From contig NZ_BMML01000038.1 of assembly GCF_014645815.1 (NCBI RefSeq), forward strand, positions 1-64,000: a stretch of DNA of 64,000 nucleotides. The letters are read 5' to 3'. The DNA is from Streptomyces fuscichromogenes. GTDB taxonomy: Bacteria > Actinomycetota > Actinomycetes > Streptomycetales > Streptomycetaceae. This document shows positions 16,931-25,764 of this stretch, in pieces. The number at the start of each line of letters is the position of its first letter. The first letter of the stretch is position 1. A program made the position numbers and the translations under genes. The notes below the pieces were generated by a model. That model had not been told where the DNA came from. It was given only the letters and a program-made list of their open reading frames with translations, and made no database searches.

Positions 16931-17812
16931 ATGGAGCTTCCCCTGGACCAGGTGCGGACACTGCTGGCAGTGGTGGACGAGGGCACGTTCGACGCGGCGG
17001 CCGCGGCCCTGCATGTGACGCCGTCGGCGGTCAGCCAGCGGGTCAAGGCACTGGAGCAGCGCACGGGCCGGGTGCTGCTCCGGCGTACCAAGCCGGTGCG
17101 GCCGACGGAGTCGGGCGAGGTACTGGTGCGGTTCGCCCGGCAGCTGGCACGGCTGGAGCGGGACGCGCGCGGCGAGCTCGGGATGAGCGGCGCCGGGGAG
17201 CCGACCCGGGTGCCGGTCGCGGTCAACGCGGACTCGCTGGCGACGTGGTTCCTGGGGGCGCTGACCGGGCTGCCGGGCGTCTGTGTCGAACTGCGCCGGG
17301 AGGACGAGGACCACACGGCCGCGCTGCTGCGGGAGGGGCTGGTGATGGCGGCGGTGACCTCGTCGCCGGACGCGGTGCCGGGGTGTTCGGTGCGGGCGCT
17401 GGGGAGGATGCGGTACCTGCCGGTGGCGGCGCCGGAGTTCGCGGCGACGCATCTGACCGGTGCGCTGCCGGACGCGCTGGCCGGGGCGCCGGTGATCGTG
17501 TTCGACCGGCGGGACGATTTCCAGGACGCCTTCGTACGACGGCTGGGCCGCAGCGGTGCCGGTTCGATACGGAACCACGTGCCCACGTCGGAGGGGTTCG
17601 TGGACGCGGTGACGGCAGGGCTGGGGTGGGGCATGGTGCCGGAGTCGCAGGCGGAGCCGCGGTTGCGGAGGGGAGAACTGGTGCGGGTCGGCGGGGACTT
17701 GTGGGTGGATGTGTCGTTGTACTGGCAGCAGTGGAAGCTGGATTCGCCGGTTCTGGGAGTGGTGGCGGAGGCGGTCCTGCGTACGGCGGGGGGTGCGTTG
17801 CGCCAGCCGTGA
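16931..17812 (+). CDS. LysR-family regulator, ArgP/LysG type
   Basis: A 293-residue LysR regulator. The winged HTH at the N-terminus reads DQVRTLLAVVDEGTFDAAAAALHVTPSAVSQRVKALEQ, with the ArgP-like RTGRVLLRRTKP. The rest is a periplasmic-binding-like effector domain. ArgP/LysG proteins sense lysine or arginine and switch on the exporter gene. It is divergent from the LysE-like gene, fitting that role. The ATG follows GGGAAGGAG. A repeat-family copy lies 38 nt after its stop codon. Confidence 0.9.
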   Translation: MELPLDQVRTLLAVVDEGTFDAAAAALHVTPSAVSQRVKALEQRTGRVLLRRTKPVRPTESGEVLVRFARQLARLERDARGELGMSGAGEPTRVPVAVNADSLATWFLGALTGLPGVCVELRREDEDHTAALLREGLVMAAVTSSPDAVPGCSVRALGRMRYLPVAAPEFAATHLTGALPDALAGAPVIVFDRRDDFQDAFVRRLGRSGAGSIRNHVPTSEGFVDAVTAGLGWGMVPESQAEPRLRRGELVRVGGDLWVDVSLYWQQWKLDSPVLGVVAEAVLRTAGGALRQP

Positions 17813-17850
17813 GGGGGCTGCCGGTGGTCGTGCGGGTGCGGGTGGGTGGG

Positions 17851-17888
17851 GGCTGGTCGCGCAGTTCCCCGCGCCCCTGACGGGGCGC
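17851..17888 (+). repeat. 3' intergenic repeat, copy A
   Basis: Core GGCTGGTCGCGCAGTTCCCC followed by a hairpin GCGCCCC-TGAC-GGGGCGC (17871-17888). It lies 38 nt past the stop of the LysR gene, same orientation, between convergent genes. One of five copies in the window. Confidence 0.85.
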
Positions 17889-17903
17889 TTCGGGCCAGGG
17901 CGT

Positions 17904-18596
17904 TCACAGGGATCGTTCCGCACTGTCCAGGAGCATCTCCAGTGCCGTCGGATAGGCGCTCGTCACCATGCGCTTCGCCAGTAGTCGCGACGCCTCCGCG
18001 ATGCGTGGGTGCGTCGTGTGCGGGAGGCGGGCGTAGGTCGAGCTCCACTTGTCCTCGTCGGCGCGCTGGGAGTCCTTCGGGAGGGCCAGGGAGGCCGCGT
18101 CCAGGGCCGCGAAGGCCAGGGTCTGGTCGATGAAGGCGTGGTAGACGCGCACCGTGTCGGCCAGCGAGAAGCCCGCCGTGCGCAGGATGTCCAGGACCGC
18201 CTCGTCGGCGGCGAGTTCGTGGGCCCGGCCGGTCACCCGGTTCGTCGTCAGCAGTGCCGCCTGCGGGTGGGCCACGTACTGCGCGTGGACGCGCAGGCCG
18301 ATCGTCCGCAGGTCCGCCTTCCACTCCCCCGTCGGCGTCCAGCCGGTCAGCGCCTCGCCGATGAGCGCGTCACCGATCGCGAGGGTCAGGTCGTCCATGC
18401 CCCGGAAGTAGCGGTAGAGGGTGCTGGGGTCGCAGTCGAGGGCGAGGCCCAGGCGGCGGGCGGTCAGGCCCGCGCTGCCGTGCTCGCGCAGCAGCCGGAG
18501 CGCGGCCGCGACGATCAGCGCCTCCGACAGCACGGTTCCGCTGCGGGTGGGGCGCCGCCGACGGCGCTTATCCTCCGATATGACCGGTTTGGGCAT
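17904..18596 (-). CDS. TetR-family transcriptional regulator
   Basis: A 230-residue TetR repressor. The HTH spans LIVAAALRLLREHGSAGLTARRLGLALDCDPSTLYRYFRG, and the C-terminal part resembles the TetR_C helical ligand domain. The N-terminus is strongly basic (DKRRRRRPTR). It is divergent from the saccharopine-dehydrogenase-like gene across a 121-nt gap holding a perfect 7-bp dyad, so it probably controls itself and that gene. The ligand is unknown. Confidence 0.88.
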   Translation of the reverse strand: MPKPVISEDKRRRRRPTRSGTVLSEALIVAAALRLLREHGSAGLTARRLGLALDCDPSTLYRYFRGMDDLTLAIGDALIGEALTGWTPTGEWKADLRTIGLRVHAQYVAHPQAALLTTNRVTGRAHELAADEAVLDILRTAGFSLADTVRVYHAFIDQTLAFAALDAASLALPKDSQRADEDKWSSTYARLPHTTHPRIAEASRLLAKRMVTSAYPTALEMLLDSAERSL

Positions 18597-18607
18597 CAGG
18601 TGCTCCC

Positions 18608-18629
18608 TGGCGTTCTTATGCCAACGCCA
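18608..18629. promoter_or_regulatory. TetR operator candidate
   Basis: TGGCGTT (18608-18614) and AACGCCA (18623-18629) form a perfect inverted repeat with an 8-nt centre, immediately followed by TTGACC (18630-18635), a possible -35 box for the rightward gene. The position in the divergent gap 12 nt from the tetR start fits an autoregulatory operator. Confidence 0.55.
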
Positions 18630-18717
18630 TTGACCTTACGTGACGGCCAGGCGTTTCATTCCGGCCAAGGCGCCCCCGTACTCGACCTCGCTCTCTGTCC
18701 CAGAAGGAGATTCCCGC

Positions 18718-19932
18718 ATGCGCGTACTGCTCGTGGGAGCCGGTGGTGTGGGCACTGCCGTCACCCGGATCGCGGCCCGTCGGCCGTTCTTCGACCTGAT
18801 GGTGGTCGCCGACTACGACCCGGCCCGCGCCGAGGCGACGGTGGCGGCCGTCGGCGACCCCCGGTTCCGTGCCGAGCGCGTCGACGCCGGTGACGAGGCG
18901 GCGGTGGCCGCGCTGCTGGCCCGGCACGGCTGCGACGTGCTGTTCAACGCCACCGACCCGCGCTTCGTCATGCCCCTGTTCCGGGCCGCCCGGACGGCCG
19001 GCGCGAGCTACCTCGACATGGCGATGTCGCTGTCCCGCCCGCACCCCGAGCGGCCCTACGAGGAGTGCGGGGTCAAGCTGGGCGACGAGCAGTTCGCACT
19101 GGCCGCGGAGTGGGAGAAGGCGGGTGCGCTGGCACTGGTCGGGATGGGGGTGGAGCCCGGGTTGTCGGACGTGTTCGCCCGGTACGCGGCCGACGAGCTC
19201 TTCGACGAGATCGAGGAGATCGGCATCCGCGACGGCGCCGACCTCACCGTGGACGGCTACGACTTCGCGCCCTCCTTCAGCATCTGGACCACCATCGAGG
19301 AGTGCCTCAACCCGCCCGTCGTGTACGAGAAGGAGCGCGGCTGGTTCACCACCGCCCCCTTCAGCGAGCCCGAGGTGTTCGACTTCCCGGACGGGATCGG
19401 ACCGGTCGAGTGCGTCAACGTCGAGCACGAGGAGGTGCTGCTCGTGCCCCGCTGGGTGGACGCGCGACGGGTCACCTTCAAGTACGGCCTGGGGCGCGAG
19501 TTCATCGAGACGCTGAAGACGCTGCATCTGCTGGGCCTGGACAGCACCACCCCGGTGACCGTGTCCGGCGCCGACGGTCCGGTCGCGGTCTCGCCCCGGG
19601 ACGTGGTCGCCGCCTCGCTGCCCGACCCGGCGACACTGGGCGAGCGGATGCGCGGCAGGACCTGCGCGGGCACCTGGGTGCGCGGGGTGAAGGACGGGCA
19701 GCCGCGGGAGGTGTATCTCTATCACGTTGTCGACAACGAGTGGTCCATGGCGGAGTACGGTTGTCAGGCCGTGGTGTGGCAGACGGCCCTCAACCCGGTC
19801 GTCGCCCTCGAACTCCTGGCCACCGGCGGGTGGTCGGGGTCGGGCGTCCTCGGTCCGGAGGCGTTCCCGGCCCGCCCGTTCCTCGACCTGCTGACCGAAT
19901 ACGGCTCCCCCTGGGGTCTGCGCGAGCAGTGA
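18718..19932 (+). CDS. Saccharopine dehydrogenase-like NAD(P)-binding protein
   Basis: A 404-residue oxidoreductase of the saccharopine dehydrogenase/Lys9 superfamily. The Rossmann motif MRVLLVGAGGVGTAV is at the very N-terminus, followed by the VVADYDPARA cofactor-specificity region; GMGVEPGLSDVFARYA is the family mid-domain motif. The ATG at 18718 follows AGAAGGAG. Streptomyces make lysine by the diaminopimelate route, so true saccharopine synthesis is unlikely; catabolic or unrelated imine reduction is possible. Probably repressed by the divergent TetR protein. Confidence 0.82.
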   Translation: MRVLLVGAGGVGTAVTRIAARRPFFDLMVVADYDPARAEATVAAVGDPRFRAERVDAGDEAAVAALLARHGCDVLFNATDPRFVMPLFRAARTAGASYLDMAMSLSRPHPERPYEECGVKLGDEQFALAAEWEKAGALALVGMGVEPGLSDVFARYAADELFDEIEEIGIRDGADLTVDGYDFAPSFSIWTTIEECLNPPVVYEKERGWFTTAPFSEPEVFDFPDGIGPVECVNVEHEEVLLVPRWVDARRVTFKYGLGREFIETLKTLHLLGLDSTTPVTVSGADGPVAVSPRDVVAASLPDPATLGERMRGRTCAGTWVRGVKDGQPREVYLYHVVDNEWSMAEYGCQAVVWQTALNPVVALELLATGGWSGSGVLGPEAFPARPFLDLLTEYGSPWGLREQ

Positions 19933-20045
19933 CTGCCCGTGGATCCAGCGGGACTCGGCCGTTTCAGCCGCGCCCGGACCGGTGACCCGGAGCCGGGCAG
20001 CGCACACACCCACGGCAGAGCCGACTTGGATCGCAGGTGACTTCG

Positions 20046-20300
20046 ATGAATGACTGGCGAGACCACGCCGAGTGCCGCGACGAGGACCCCGACCTCTTCT
20101 TCCCGATCGGCACCACCGGCCCGTCGCTGCATCAGACCCGGCGCGCGAAAGCGGTCTGCGAGCGCTGTCCGGTGCAGGAGCCGTGCCTGGGCTGGGCGAT
20201 GCAGTCCGGGCAGGCCGTCGGCGTCTGGGGCGGCACCACCGAGGCGGAGCGCCGGCTGCTGGCCCGGCGCCGGCAGCGGGCCGCGCGCCGGCTCAGCTGA
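20046..20300 (+). CDS. WhiB-like iron-sulfur regulator
   Basis: An 84-residue Wbl protein, a family found only in actinobacteria and their phages. Four cysteines (Cys10, Cys38, Cys41, Cys47) in the spacing C-x27-C-x2-C-x5-C bind a 4Fe-4S cluster. The sigma-binding turn is GVWGG (58-62), followed by a basic tail (RRLLARRRQRAARRLS). The ATG at 20046 has AGGTGA 6 nt upstream. Its 3' end overlaps the end of the convergent histidine kinase gene by 8 nt. The paralogue cannot be assigned. Confidence 0.92.
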   Translation: MNDWRDHAECRDEDPDLFFPIGTTGPSLHQTRRAKAVCERCPVQEPCLGWAMQSGQAVGVWGGTTEAERRLLARRRQRAARRLS

Positions 20301-22152
20301 CGTCGGCCGGGGCCGCCGCGGCCGGCAGCCGCAGCGTGAACTCGGCGCCCTTGCCGGGTTCGCTGCGCACCCCGGCGGTGCCGTCGTGGGCCGCCAGCAG
20401 GTGGCGCACGATGGGCAGCCCGAGGCCGCTGCCTCCGGTGCGGCGGCTGCGGGACTTCTCCGCGCGCCAGAACCGCTCGAAGACGTGCGGGAGATCGTCG
20501 GCGGCGATCCCCGGGCCGGTGTCGGTGACGGTGAGGACGACGACGTCGCCGTCACGGCGGACGGCGAGTGTCACCGTGCCGTCGGCGGGGGTGTGCCGGA
20601 TGGCGTTGGAGACCAGGTTGCCGAGGGCCTGCCGCATCCGCACCGGGTCGGCGTCGAGCCAGACGGTGCCGTCGGTGTCGGTCAGCAGGGTGACTCCGGC
20701 CGCGTCGGCGGCGACCCGGTGGGCGGCGGCGGACTGGTCGATCAGGTCGGCGGCGCGCACCGGTTCGCGGTGCACGCGCAGGGTGCCGGCGTCGGCGGCG
20801 GCCAGGTCCTGGAGGTCGTCGATGATCCGCTGGAGGATCAGCGCCTCCTCGTGCAGGGAGGCCAGCAGCGCCGGATCGGGGTCGACGAGGCCGTCCCGGG
20901 TGACCTCAAGCCAGCCGCGGATGTTGGTGAGCGGGCTGCGCAGTTCGTGCGCGATGTCGCTGACCATCGCCTTGCGCTGCTCCTCGAGACGTTCCCGGCG
21001 CTCGGTGAGGTCGTTGAACGCCTCGGCCAGCAGCCCGGTCTCGTCCCGGGTCCGTACCGGTGCCCGGACATGCAGTTCGGGCGGCTGCTGCGCGGCGGCC
21101 GTGAGCGCGCGCAGCGGCCGTACCAGACGCATGGCGACGACGGCGGTGACGGCGACCGTGACGGCGAGGACCAGGCCGGCCGCGCCGACGATCCTGGCCT
21201 TGTTGGTCGGGGACATGTCGAAGCGGGGTGCGGTCTGGTCGCCGATGCCGAGGAAGAGTTCGGCGGCCGGGGCGACATACGGTTCGAGCTGGGTGCGCCG
21301 GGCACTGGTGACGCAGTTCTTCGCGACCTGGTCCGTCTTCAGCTCGCCCCCCTTCTTGGTGACGAGGAACCCGCCCGAGACCGGGTTGCGTCCCGTGGTG
21401 TCGTAGGTCAGGGAGAGCGAGCCGCCGAGGTCCATGGCCTTGGCCCGGAGGCAGGGGCGGGTCAGCACCGTCAGCGCGTCGAGGGCCTTGGTCTCGGTGG
21501 GGGTCGGGTAGTCCAGCGCGTCCCTCGTCCCCGCGGTCGACTCGCCGTAGACGTTGCCGCACGCCACCCTGAGGTCCAGGGGAGCGCCCCGGGCGTCGTC
21601 GACGACGACGTGCGGCCGGCCGCTGGGGATGTGCTGGACGGTGGCCGAGATGCCCATCCGGCCGAAGCACTCCCGCTGCTTCTCCGCGACCACGTCCAGC
21701 TTCCTGCTTTCGGCCGCGGTGAGCCGGAACGGGCCGACCGCACGCGGGTCGATGCCGCTGAGCTGGGCGCCGAACTCGGTGTAGGTGTCGGTGTGCAGGG
21801 GGTCCACGGCGGCGGCCGGCCGCGGCGGCAGCGGGGTGTCGTGCAGCGCCGAGTCGGCGATCGGCGTGCGGTCGGCGGTGGTCAGCGCGATCCTGCGGCC
21901 GGTCTTCGCGGCCAGTTCCCGCACGGTGTGCCGCACCCCGGACCAGTCGGGGTGGTCCGCCGCGTACCCGCTGAGCTCGGCGAGGATCTTGTTGTCGGCG
22001 GCGAGGTCCTGCCCCTGCTCCTCCTCCAGCGCGCTGGTGGTGGTCGTCACGGCGAGCCAGGCGGTGGCGGCCACGGAGCAGACGGCGATCAGCACCGAGG
22101 TGAACAGCAGCCGGACCAGCAGCCGTTTGCGCCACGGTATCCGGGGCCTCAC
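20293..22152 (-). CDS. Two-component sensor histidine kinase with large extracytoplasmic domain
   Basis: A 619-residue membrane kinase. TM1 is about residues 11-35, an extracytoplasmic region of about 260 residues follows, and TM2 is about 297-318. Then come HAMP, HisKA (AHELRSPLTNIRGW, His402) and HATPase_c (NLVSNAIRH, DTGPGIA, GGSGLGLPIV). The outer region carries exactly four cysteines (162, 198, 234, 280), which could form two disulfides or bind metal. The GTG start at 22152 overlaps the regulator stop by 4 nt (GTGA), so the pair is translationally coupled. The signal is not evident. Confidence 0.92.
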   Translation of the reverse strand: MRPRIPWRKRLLVRLLFTSVLIAVCSVAATAWLAVTTTTSALEEEQGQDLAADNKILAELSGYAADHPDWSGVRHTVRELAAKTGRRIALTTADRTPIADSALHDTPLPPRPAAAVDPLHTDTYTEFGAQLSGIDPRAVGPFRLTAAESRKLDVVAEKQRECFGRMGISATVQHIPSGRPHVVVDDARGAPLDLRVACGNVYGESTAGTRDALDYPTPTETKALDALTVLTRPCLRAKAMDLGGSLSLTYDTTGRNPVSGGFLVTKKGGELKTDQVAKNCVTSARRTQLEPYVAPAAELFLGIGDQTAPRFDMSPTNKARIVGAAGLVLAVTVAVTAVVAMRLVRPLRALTAAAQQPPELHVRAPVRTRDETGLLAEAFNDLTERRERLEEQRKAMVSDIAHELRSPLTNIRGWLEVTRDGLVDPDPALLASLHEEALILQRIIDDLQDLAAADAGTLRVHREPVRAADLIDQSAAAHRVAADAAGVTLLTDTDGTVWLDADPVRMRQALGNLVSNAIRHTPADGTVTLAVRRDGDVVVLTVTDTGPGIAADDLPHVFERFWRAEKSRSRRTGGSGLGLPIVRHLLAAHDGTAGVRSEPGKGAEFTLRLPAAAAPADVS

Positions 22153-22850
22153 GGCCGCCCGCCGCTCAGCTTGTAGCCGACCCCGAACACGGTCACCAGC
22201 CGCACCGGCCGCCGGGGATCGGCCTCGATCTTCCGGCGCAGGTTCATCACATGGACGTCGACGGCCCGTTCGGTGGAGGACCGGTCGAAGCCGCGGGTGC
22301 ACTGGAGCAACTGCCGCCGGGTGAACACCCGGTCGGGTTCCCCGGCCATCGCGAGCAGGATCTGGAACTCGGCCGGGGTCACCTCCACCGGTTCCCCGTC
22401 GCAGCGCACCGCATGGCGCACCGGGTCGACGCTGATCCCGGCGGCGATCACGGCGGGTTCCTCCTCCCGGACGGCGGCGGCCCGCCCGCTCCGCCGCAGG
22501 ATGGTCCGGATCCGCGCCATCAGCTCGCGCGGGCTGTACGGCTTGGTCATGTAGTCGTCGGCGCCCAACTCCAGGCCGAGCAGCACGTCGTCCTCGTCGG
22601 AGCGGGCCGTGAGCATCAGCACCGGGATCTCCGGGTCGCCGCCGCGCAGCACCCGGCAGACGCCGAAGCCGTCGATCACCGGGAGCATCAGGTCGAGGAC
22701 GACCAGGTCGGGGCCGAGCCGCCGGGCCGCGTCGAGCGCCGCGGCCCCGTCGTGGACCACGGTCGCGCTGTGCCCCTCGGCGAGCAGCGATCTCCGGATC
22801 AGCTCGGCCTGCATCTCGTCGTCCTCGGCGACCAGCACATGTGCGCACAC
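22149..22850 (-). CDS. OmpR-family response regulator
   Basis: A 233-residue two-domain regulator: receiver (acidic pair E9-D10-D11, phosphoacceptor Asp53 in LVVLDLMLP, TARSDEDD, Lys in MTKPYSP) and a winged HTH of OmpR/PhoB type (RRQLLQ...ERAVDVHVMNLRRKIEADP...VFGVGYKL). It is the first gene of a two-gene operon with the downstream kinase. No target sites could be recognised. Confidence 0.93.
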   Translation of the reverse strand: MCAHVLVAEDDEMQAELIRRSLLAEGHSATVVHDGAAALDAARRLGPDLVVLDLMLPVIDGFGVCRVLRGGDPEIPVLMLTARSDEDDVLLGLELGADDYMTKPYSPRELMARIRTILRRSGRAAAVREEEPAVIAAGISVDPVRHAVRCDGEPVEVTPAEFQILLAMAGEPDRVFTRRQLLQCTRGFDRSSTERAVDVHVMNLRRKIEADPRRPVRLVTVFGVGYKLSGGRP

Positions 22851-22880
22851 AGGTTCGGATCCTAAGCGAGTTCCGGCGGT

Positions 22881-23624
22881 CTACCGGGCGAGCCACTCGC
22901 CGTACCCCATGACGACGACCGGATGCCGGTCCGGGTCGAGGGTGCGCAGCAGCTCCTTCATGTGCGCCTTGGCGACGCTGACGCAGGCGTGCGTGGGACC
23001 GCCGTGGTCGACGTGCAGCCAGATGCCGCCACCGCGGCCCGCGCCCAGCGGGCGCGTCCAGTCGAGCGGTGAAGTACCCGGCTCACGGTTGTAGTTGATC
23101 GCGACGACGTAGTCGAAGGAGCCTTCCAGCGGCTCGCCCTCGAACCCGGTGCCCGGCGAGGTGAAACTGTAGGACTGGTGGTACGGCAGTCTGCTCCCGG
23201 GGTCGGCGAGCAGGCCGCCGGCGTCGGTGAGCCCATAGACGCCCACGGGCGAGCGCAGGTCCCCGGCCATGTGGTGCTCGCTCCAGCCGTCCCTGCCGTT
23301 GTGCGCGGGCCAACTGGCGCCGGACTGCCATACGTCGTCGTCGCGTTCGTGGAGGACGACGGTGGAGAGCGGCGAGTTCCGGCCCCGCCCGGTGGCGACG
23401 ACGACCTGCTCCGCCCGCCCGGGTATCGCGGCCGTGGTCCTGGGCCCGAGCCCGGGTATGCCGCTCGGCCGCGGGCTGCCGCTCTCGGGTGCGGGGGATG
23501 CCGTCACCGGCACCGGCCGGTCGTCCTGCGACCGGCTCGGCGCGGCCTCGGCGCCGCCCCCGCACCCGGAGAGCAGGAGGGGGGAGGCGGAGAGAAGGGC
23601 GACGGCGGTTCTGCGATGGATCAT
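22881..23624 (-). CDS. Secreted L,D-transpeptidase-family lipoprotein
   Basis: A 247-residue exported protein. The signal peptide ends in the lipobox LLSGC, then a Ser/Pro-rich linker leads to a YkuD-like catalytic region ending in HVDHGGPTHACVSV, which holds the catalytic His and Cys of L,D-transpeptidases. Such enzymes crosslink peptidoglycan through 3-3 bonds or attach proteins, though the loosely matching fold here may have another carboxyl substrate. It is 30 nt upstream of the response regulator start on the same strand, so co-expression with that two-component system is possible. Confidence 0.85.
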   Translation of the reverse strand: MIHRRTAVALLSASPLLLSGCGGGAEAAPSRSQDDRPVPVTASPAPESGSPRPSGIPGLGPRTTAAIPGRAEQVVVATGRGRNSPLSTVVLHERDDDVWQSGASWPAHNGRDGWSEHHMAGDLRSPVGVYGLTDAGGLLADPGSRLPYHQSYSFTSPGTGFEGEPLEGSFDYVVAINYNREPGTSPLDWTRPLGAGRGGGIWLHVDHGGPTHACVSVAKAHMKELLRTLDPDRHPVVVMGYGEWLAR

Positions 23625-23669
23625 GAGACAGACCCTGACCGACGCTTGTAAGAAACTCGTCAGCTTTCA

Positions 23670-23707
23670 GCGCCCCTTTGGGGGCGCGGGGAACTGCGCG
23701 ACCAGCC
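23670..23707 (-). repeat. 3' intergenic repeat, copy B
   Basis: Minus-strand copy of the core GGCTGGTCGCGCAGTTCCCC with hairpin GCGCCCC/GGGGCGC (23670-23687). It lies 26 nt past the stop of the M1 peptidase gene in that gene's orientation. Confidence 0.85.
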
Positions 23708-23733
23708 CCCATGCCCCCGCACCCGAAGAACTG

Positions 23734-25137
23734 CTACGGCTTGCCCTTCTTGTACAGCCACGTCTGGAACAGGGAGCCGAGATCGTTCCCCGACTCCTTC
23801 TCGGCGAGCTTCACGAACTCCGCGGTGGTCCCGTGCCCGTACCGGTGCTCCGAGGCCCAAGCCCGGAGAATCCGGAAGAACGTCGCGTCCCCGACCGCCT
23901 TCCGCAGCTCGTGCAGCGCCATCGCGCCCCGCGCGTACACCGGCTCGCCGAAGATGTTCGCCCCGCTGCCCGGGTCCCCCGGCGGGTACGCCCACAGCTC
24001 GTCGCTCGCCGGCTTCGCGTACAGCGCGTCGAAGGTCCTCTGCGCGCTGTCGCCCCCGTGCTGTTCGCTGTACAGCCACTCGGCATACGTGGCGAAGCCC
24101 TCGTTGAGCCAGATGTCCTTCCACGCGGTGAGGGAGACGGAGTCGCCGAACCACTGGTGGGCGTTCTCGTGCACGAGCGTGCTCAGGTCCGGCGCCGAGT
24201 CGTAGATCGGCCGGCCCTGTGTCTCCAGCGCGTATCCGACGCTCGGCGCGTGGTCGACGATGGACCCGGCGGAGCGGAACGGGTACGGCCCGAACAGCTT
24301 GCTCTCCCACTCCAGCACCGACGGCAGCTTCTTCAGCACCGCCGCCGACCCGCTCGCCTCGCGCGGGTCGACCGCGTTGTACACCTTGATCCCGTCCCGG
24401 GTGGTGTACTGCTGCACCTTGAACTTGCCGACGGTGGCGGTGGCGAGGTAGGCGGCCATCGGCTCGCTCTGCCGCCACCGGAAGGTCGTGCGGCCGCCGG
24501 AGGTGTGCTGCCCGAGGAGGACGCCGTTGGCGACGGCGGTACGGCCCTTGGGCACGGTGATCGTGAAGTCGTACGACGACTTGTCCTTGGGATGGCTGTT
24601 CCCCGGGAACCAGGTCATCGCGCCCTGCGGCTCCCCGGCGACGAACGCGCCGTCGTCGGTGCGGATCCAGCCGTCGGCCGAGCCGTCGGGGTCGGTGACC
24701 TGCTTGGGCGTGCCGTCGTACAGCACGGTGACCCGGAAGGCCCGGCCCTTCGCCAGCGCCCGCGCCGGCGTGACCACGAGTTCCTGTCCGCTGCGGCTGA
24801 AACGCGCGGTCCGGCCGTCGACGGTCACCCGGGTGACCTTCAGTCCGCTGAGGTCGAGGTCGAAGCGGGTGAGCCTCTCGGTGGCGCGGGCGGTGAGGAC
24901 CGCCTTGCCGTCGAGGTGCCGGGAGGAGGTGTCGTAGCTGAGCGTCAGGTCGTAGTGGCTGACGTGGTAGCCGCCGTTGCCGCTGAGCGGGAAGTAGGGG
25001 TCGCCCGCGCCCGCGCTGCCCACGGTGCTCGCCGAGGCCGTTCCGGCGCCGGCGAGAAGGGCCGCAACGGCGACCGGGACGGTGGCGAGGACGGCCTCGC
25101 GGCGAAGGACTGCGGTACGTCTGCGTGCGCCCTGCAC
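23734..25137 (-). CDS. Secreted M1-family zinc metallopeptidase
   Basis: A 467-residue protein with a signal peptide (basic start, hydrophobic core, ASA cleavage region). The zinc motif is HENAHQWFGD, with the third ligand Glu in WLNEGFATYAEW 18 residues on. The exopeptidase-type GAMTW motif of M1 aminopeptidases appears as QGAMTWFPGN. Length is short for M1 because the C-terminal helical domain is missing, as in many secreted actinobacterial members. The GTG at 25137 is preferred because AAGGAG lies 5 nt upstream; a start 11 codons earlier lacks one. Confidence 0.9.
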   Translation of the reverse strand: MQGARRRTAVLRREAVLATVPVAVAALLAGAGTASASTVGSAGAGDPYFPLSGNGGYHVSHYDLTLSYDTSSRHLDGKAVLTARATERLTRFDLDLSGLKVTRVTVDGRTARFSRSGQELVVTPARALAKGRAFRVTVLYDGTPKQVTDPDGSADGWIRTDDGAFVAGEPQGAMTWFPGNSHPKDKSSYDFTITVPKGRTAVANGVLLGQHTSGGRTTFRWRQSEPMAAYLATATVGKFKVQQYTTRDGIKVYNAVDPREASGSAAVLKKLPSVLEWESKLFGPYPFRSAGSIVDHAPSVGYALETQGRPIYDSAPDLSTLVHENAHQWFGDSVSLTAWKDIWLNEGFATYAEWLYSEQHGGDSAQRTFDALYAKPASDELWAYPPGDPGSGANIFGEPVYARGAMALHELRKAVGDATFFRILRAWASEHRYGHGTTAEFVKLAEKESGNDLGSLFQTWLYKKGKP

Positions 25138-25305
25138 AGGAACTCCTTGGGGGGGGTGGCCGGTGATCAATAGCCCTACAGCCTAGGTGCGCGGGTGTCC
25201 GCGTTTCCCCCTCATTCTGGTCAAGCCGTGCCGCGTCGGCAGCCTGTGGCGCGGAGCCCCGCATACGCTCACGGCACCGTCAGCGAGCCGAGAGGTGTGT
25301 CGACC

Positions 25306-25653
25306 GTGAGCGTGCGCGTCCGCAGGATCTACCAGTCACCGGAGCCGGAGGACGGGGTGCGCGTCCTGGTGGACCGGCTGTGGCCGCGCGGGCTGTCCAA
25401 GGAGGTCGCGCACGTGGACGAGTGGCCGAAGGGGCTGACGCCGTCGGACGAGCTGCGCCGCTGGTTCCACGCCGGCGGGACGTACGAGGAGTTCACGCGT
25501 CGCTACGAGGCGGAGCTGGCCGCTCCCGCGGCCGCCGACCTCCTCGACGGCCTGCGGACGTCGGTGCGCGAGGGACCGGTGACCCTGCTCACCGCGTCCA
25601 AGACCCCGGACGAGAGCCACGCCACGGTCCTGGCGCGACTCCTGTCCGGCTGA
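25306..25653 (+). CDS. DUF488 family protein
   Basis: A 115-residue small cytoplasmic protein with the DUF488 signature GVRVLVDRLWPRGLSKE near the N-terminus and RYEAEL plus VTLLTASKTPDESHA later. The function of the family is unknown. GAGAGG lies 10 nt before the GTG at 25306, which is why the GTG at 25297 is not chosen. It is convergent with the FAD dehydrogenase gene; repeat copy C lies between. Confidence 0.85.
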   Translation: MSVRVRRIYQSPEPEDGVRVLVDRLWPRGLSKEVAHVDEWPKGLTPSDELRRWFHAGGTYEEFTRRYEAELAAPAAADLLDGLRTSVREGPVTLLTASKTPDESHATVLARLLSG

Positions 25654-25706
25654 GCGCTCCGCTGGCAGTACCGCACTGTGCCGTCTGTCGACTGCGGCGC
25701 TGTCGT

Positions 25707-25744
25707 GGCTGGTCGCGCAGTTCCGCGCGCCCCTTGCGGGGCGC
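25707..25744 (+). repeat. 3' intergenic repeat, copy C
   Basis: Core GGCTGGTCGCGCAGTTCCGC (one change, C to G, near the end) with hairpin arms GCGCCCC/GGGGCGC. It lies 53 nt past the DUF488 stop, same orientation, between convergent genes. Confidence 0.83.
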
Positions 25745-25764
25745 TGCCGAACCCCCTTGCCCGG

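Noticed and set aside
20037..20045. GTG 20037 as the start of the WhiB-like gene
   Set aside because: It overlaps the ribosome site AGGTGA that suits ATG 20046.
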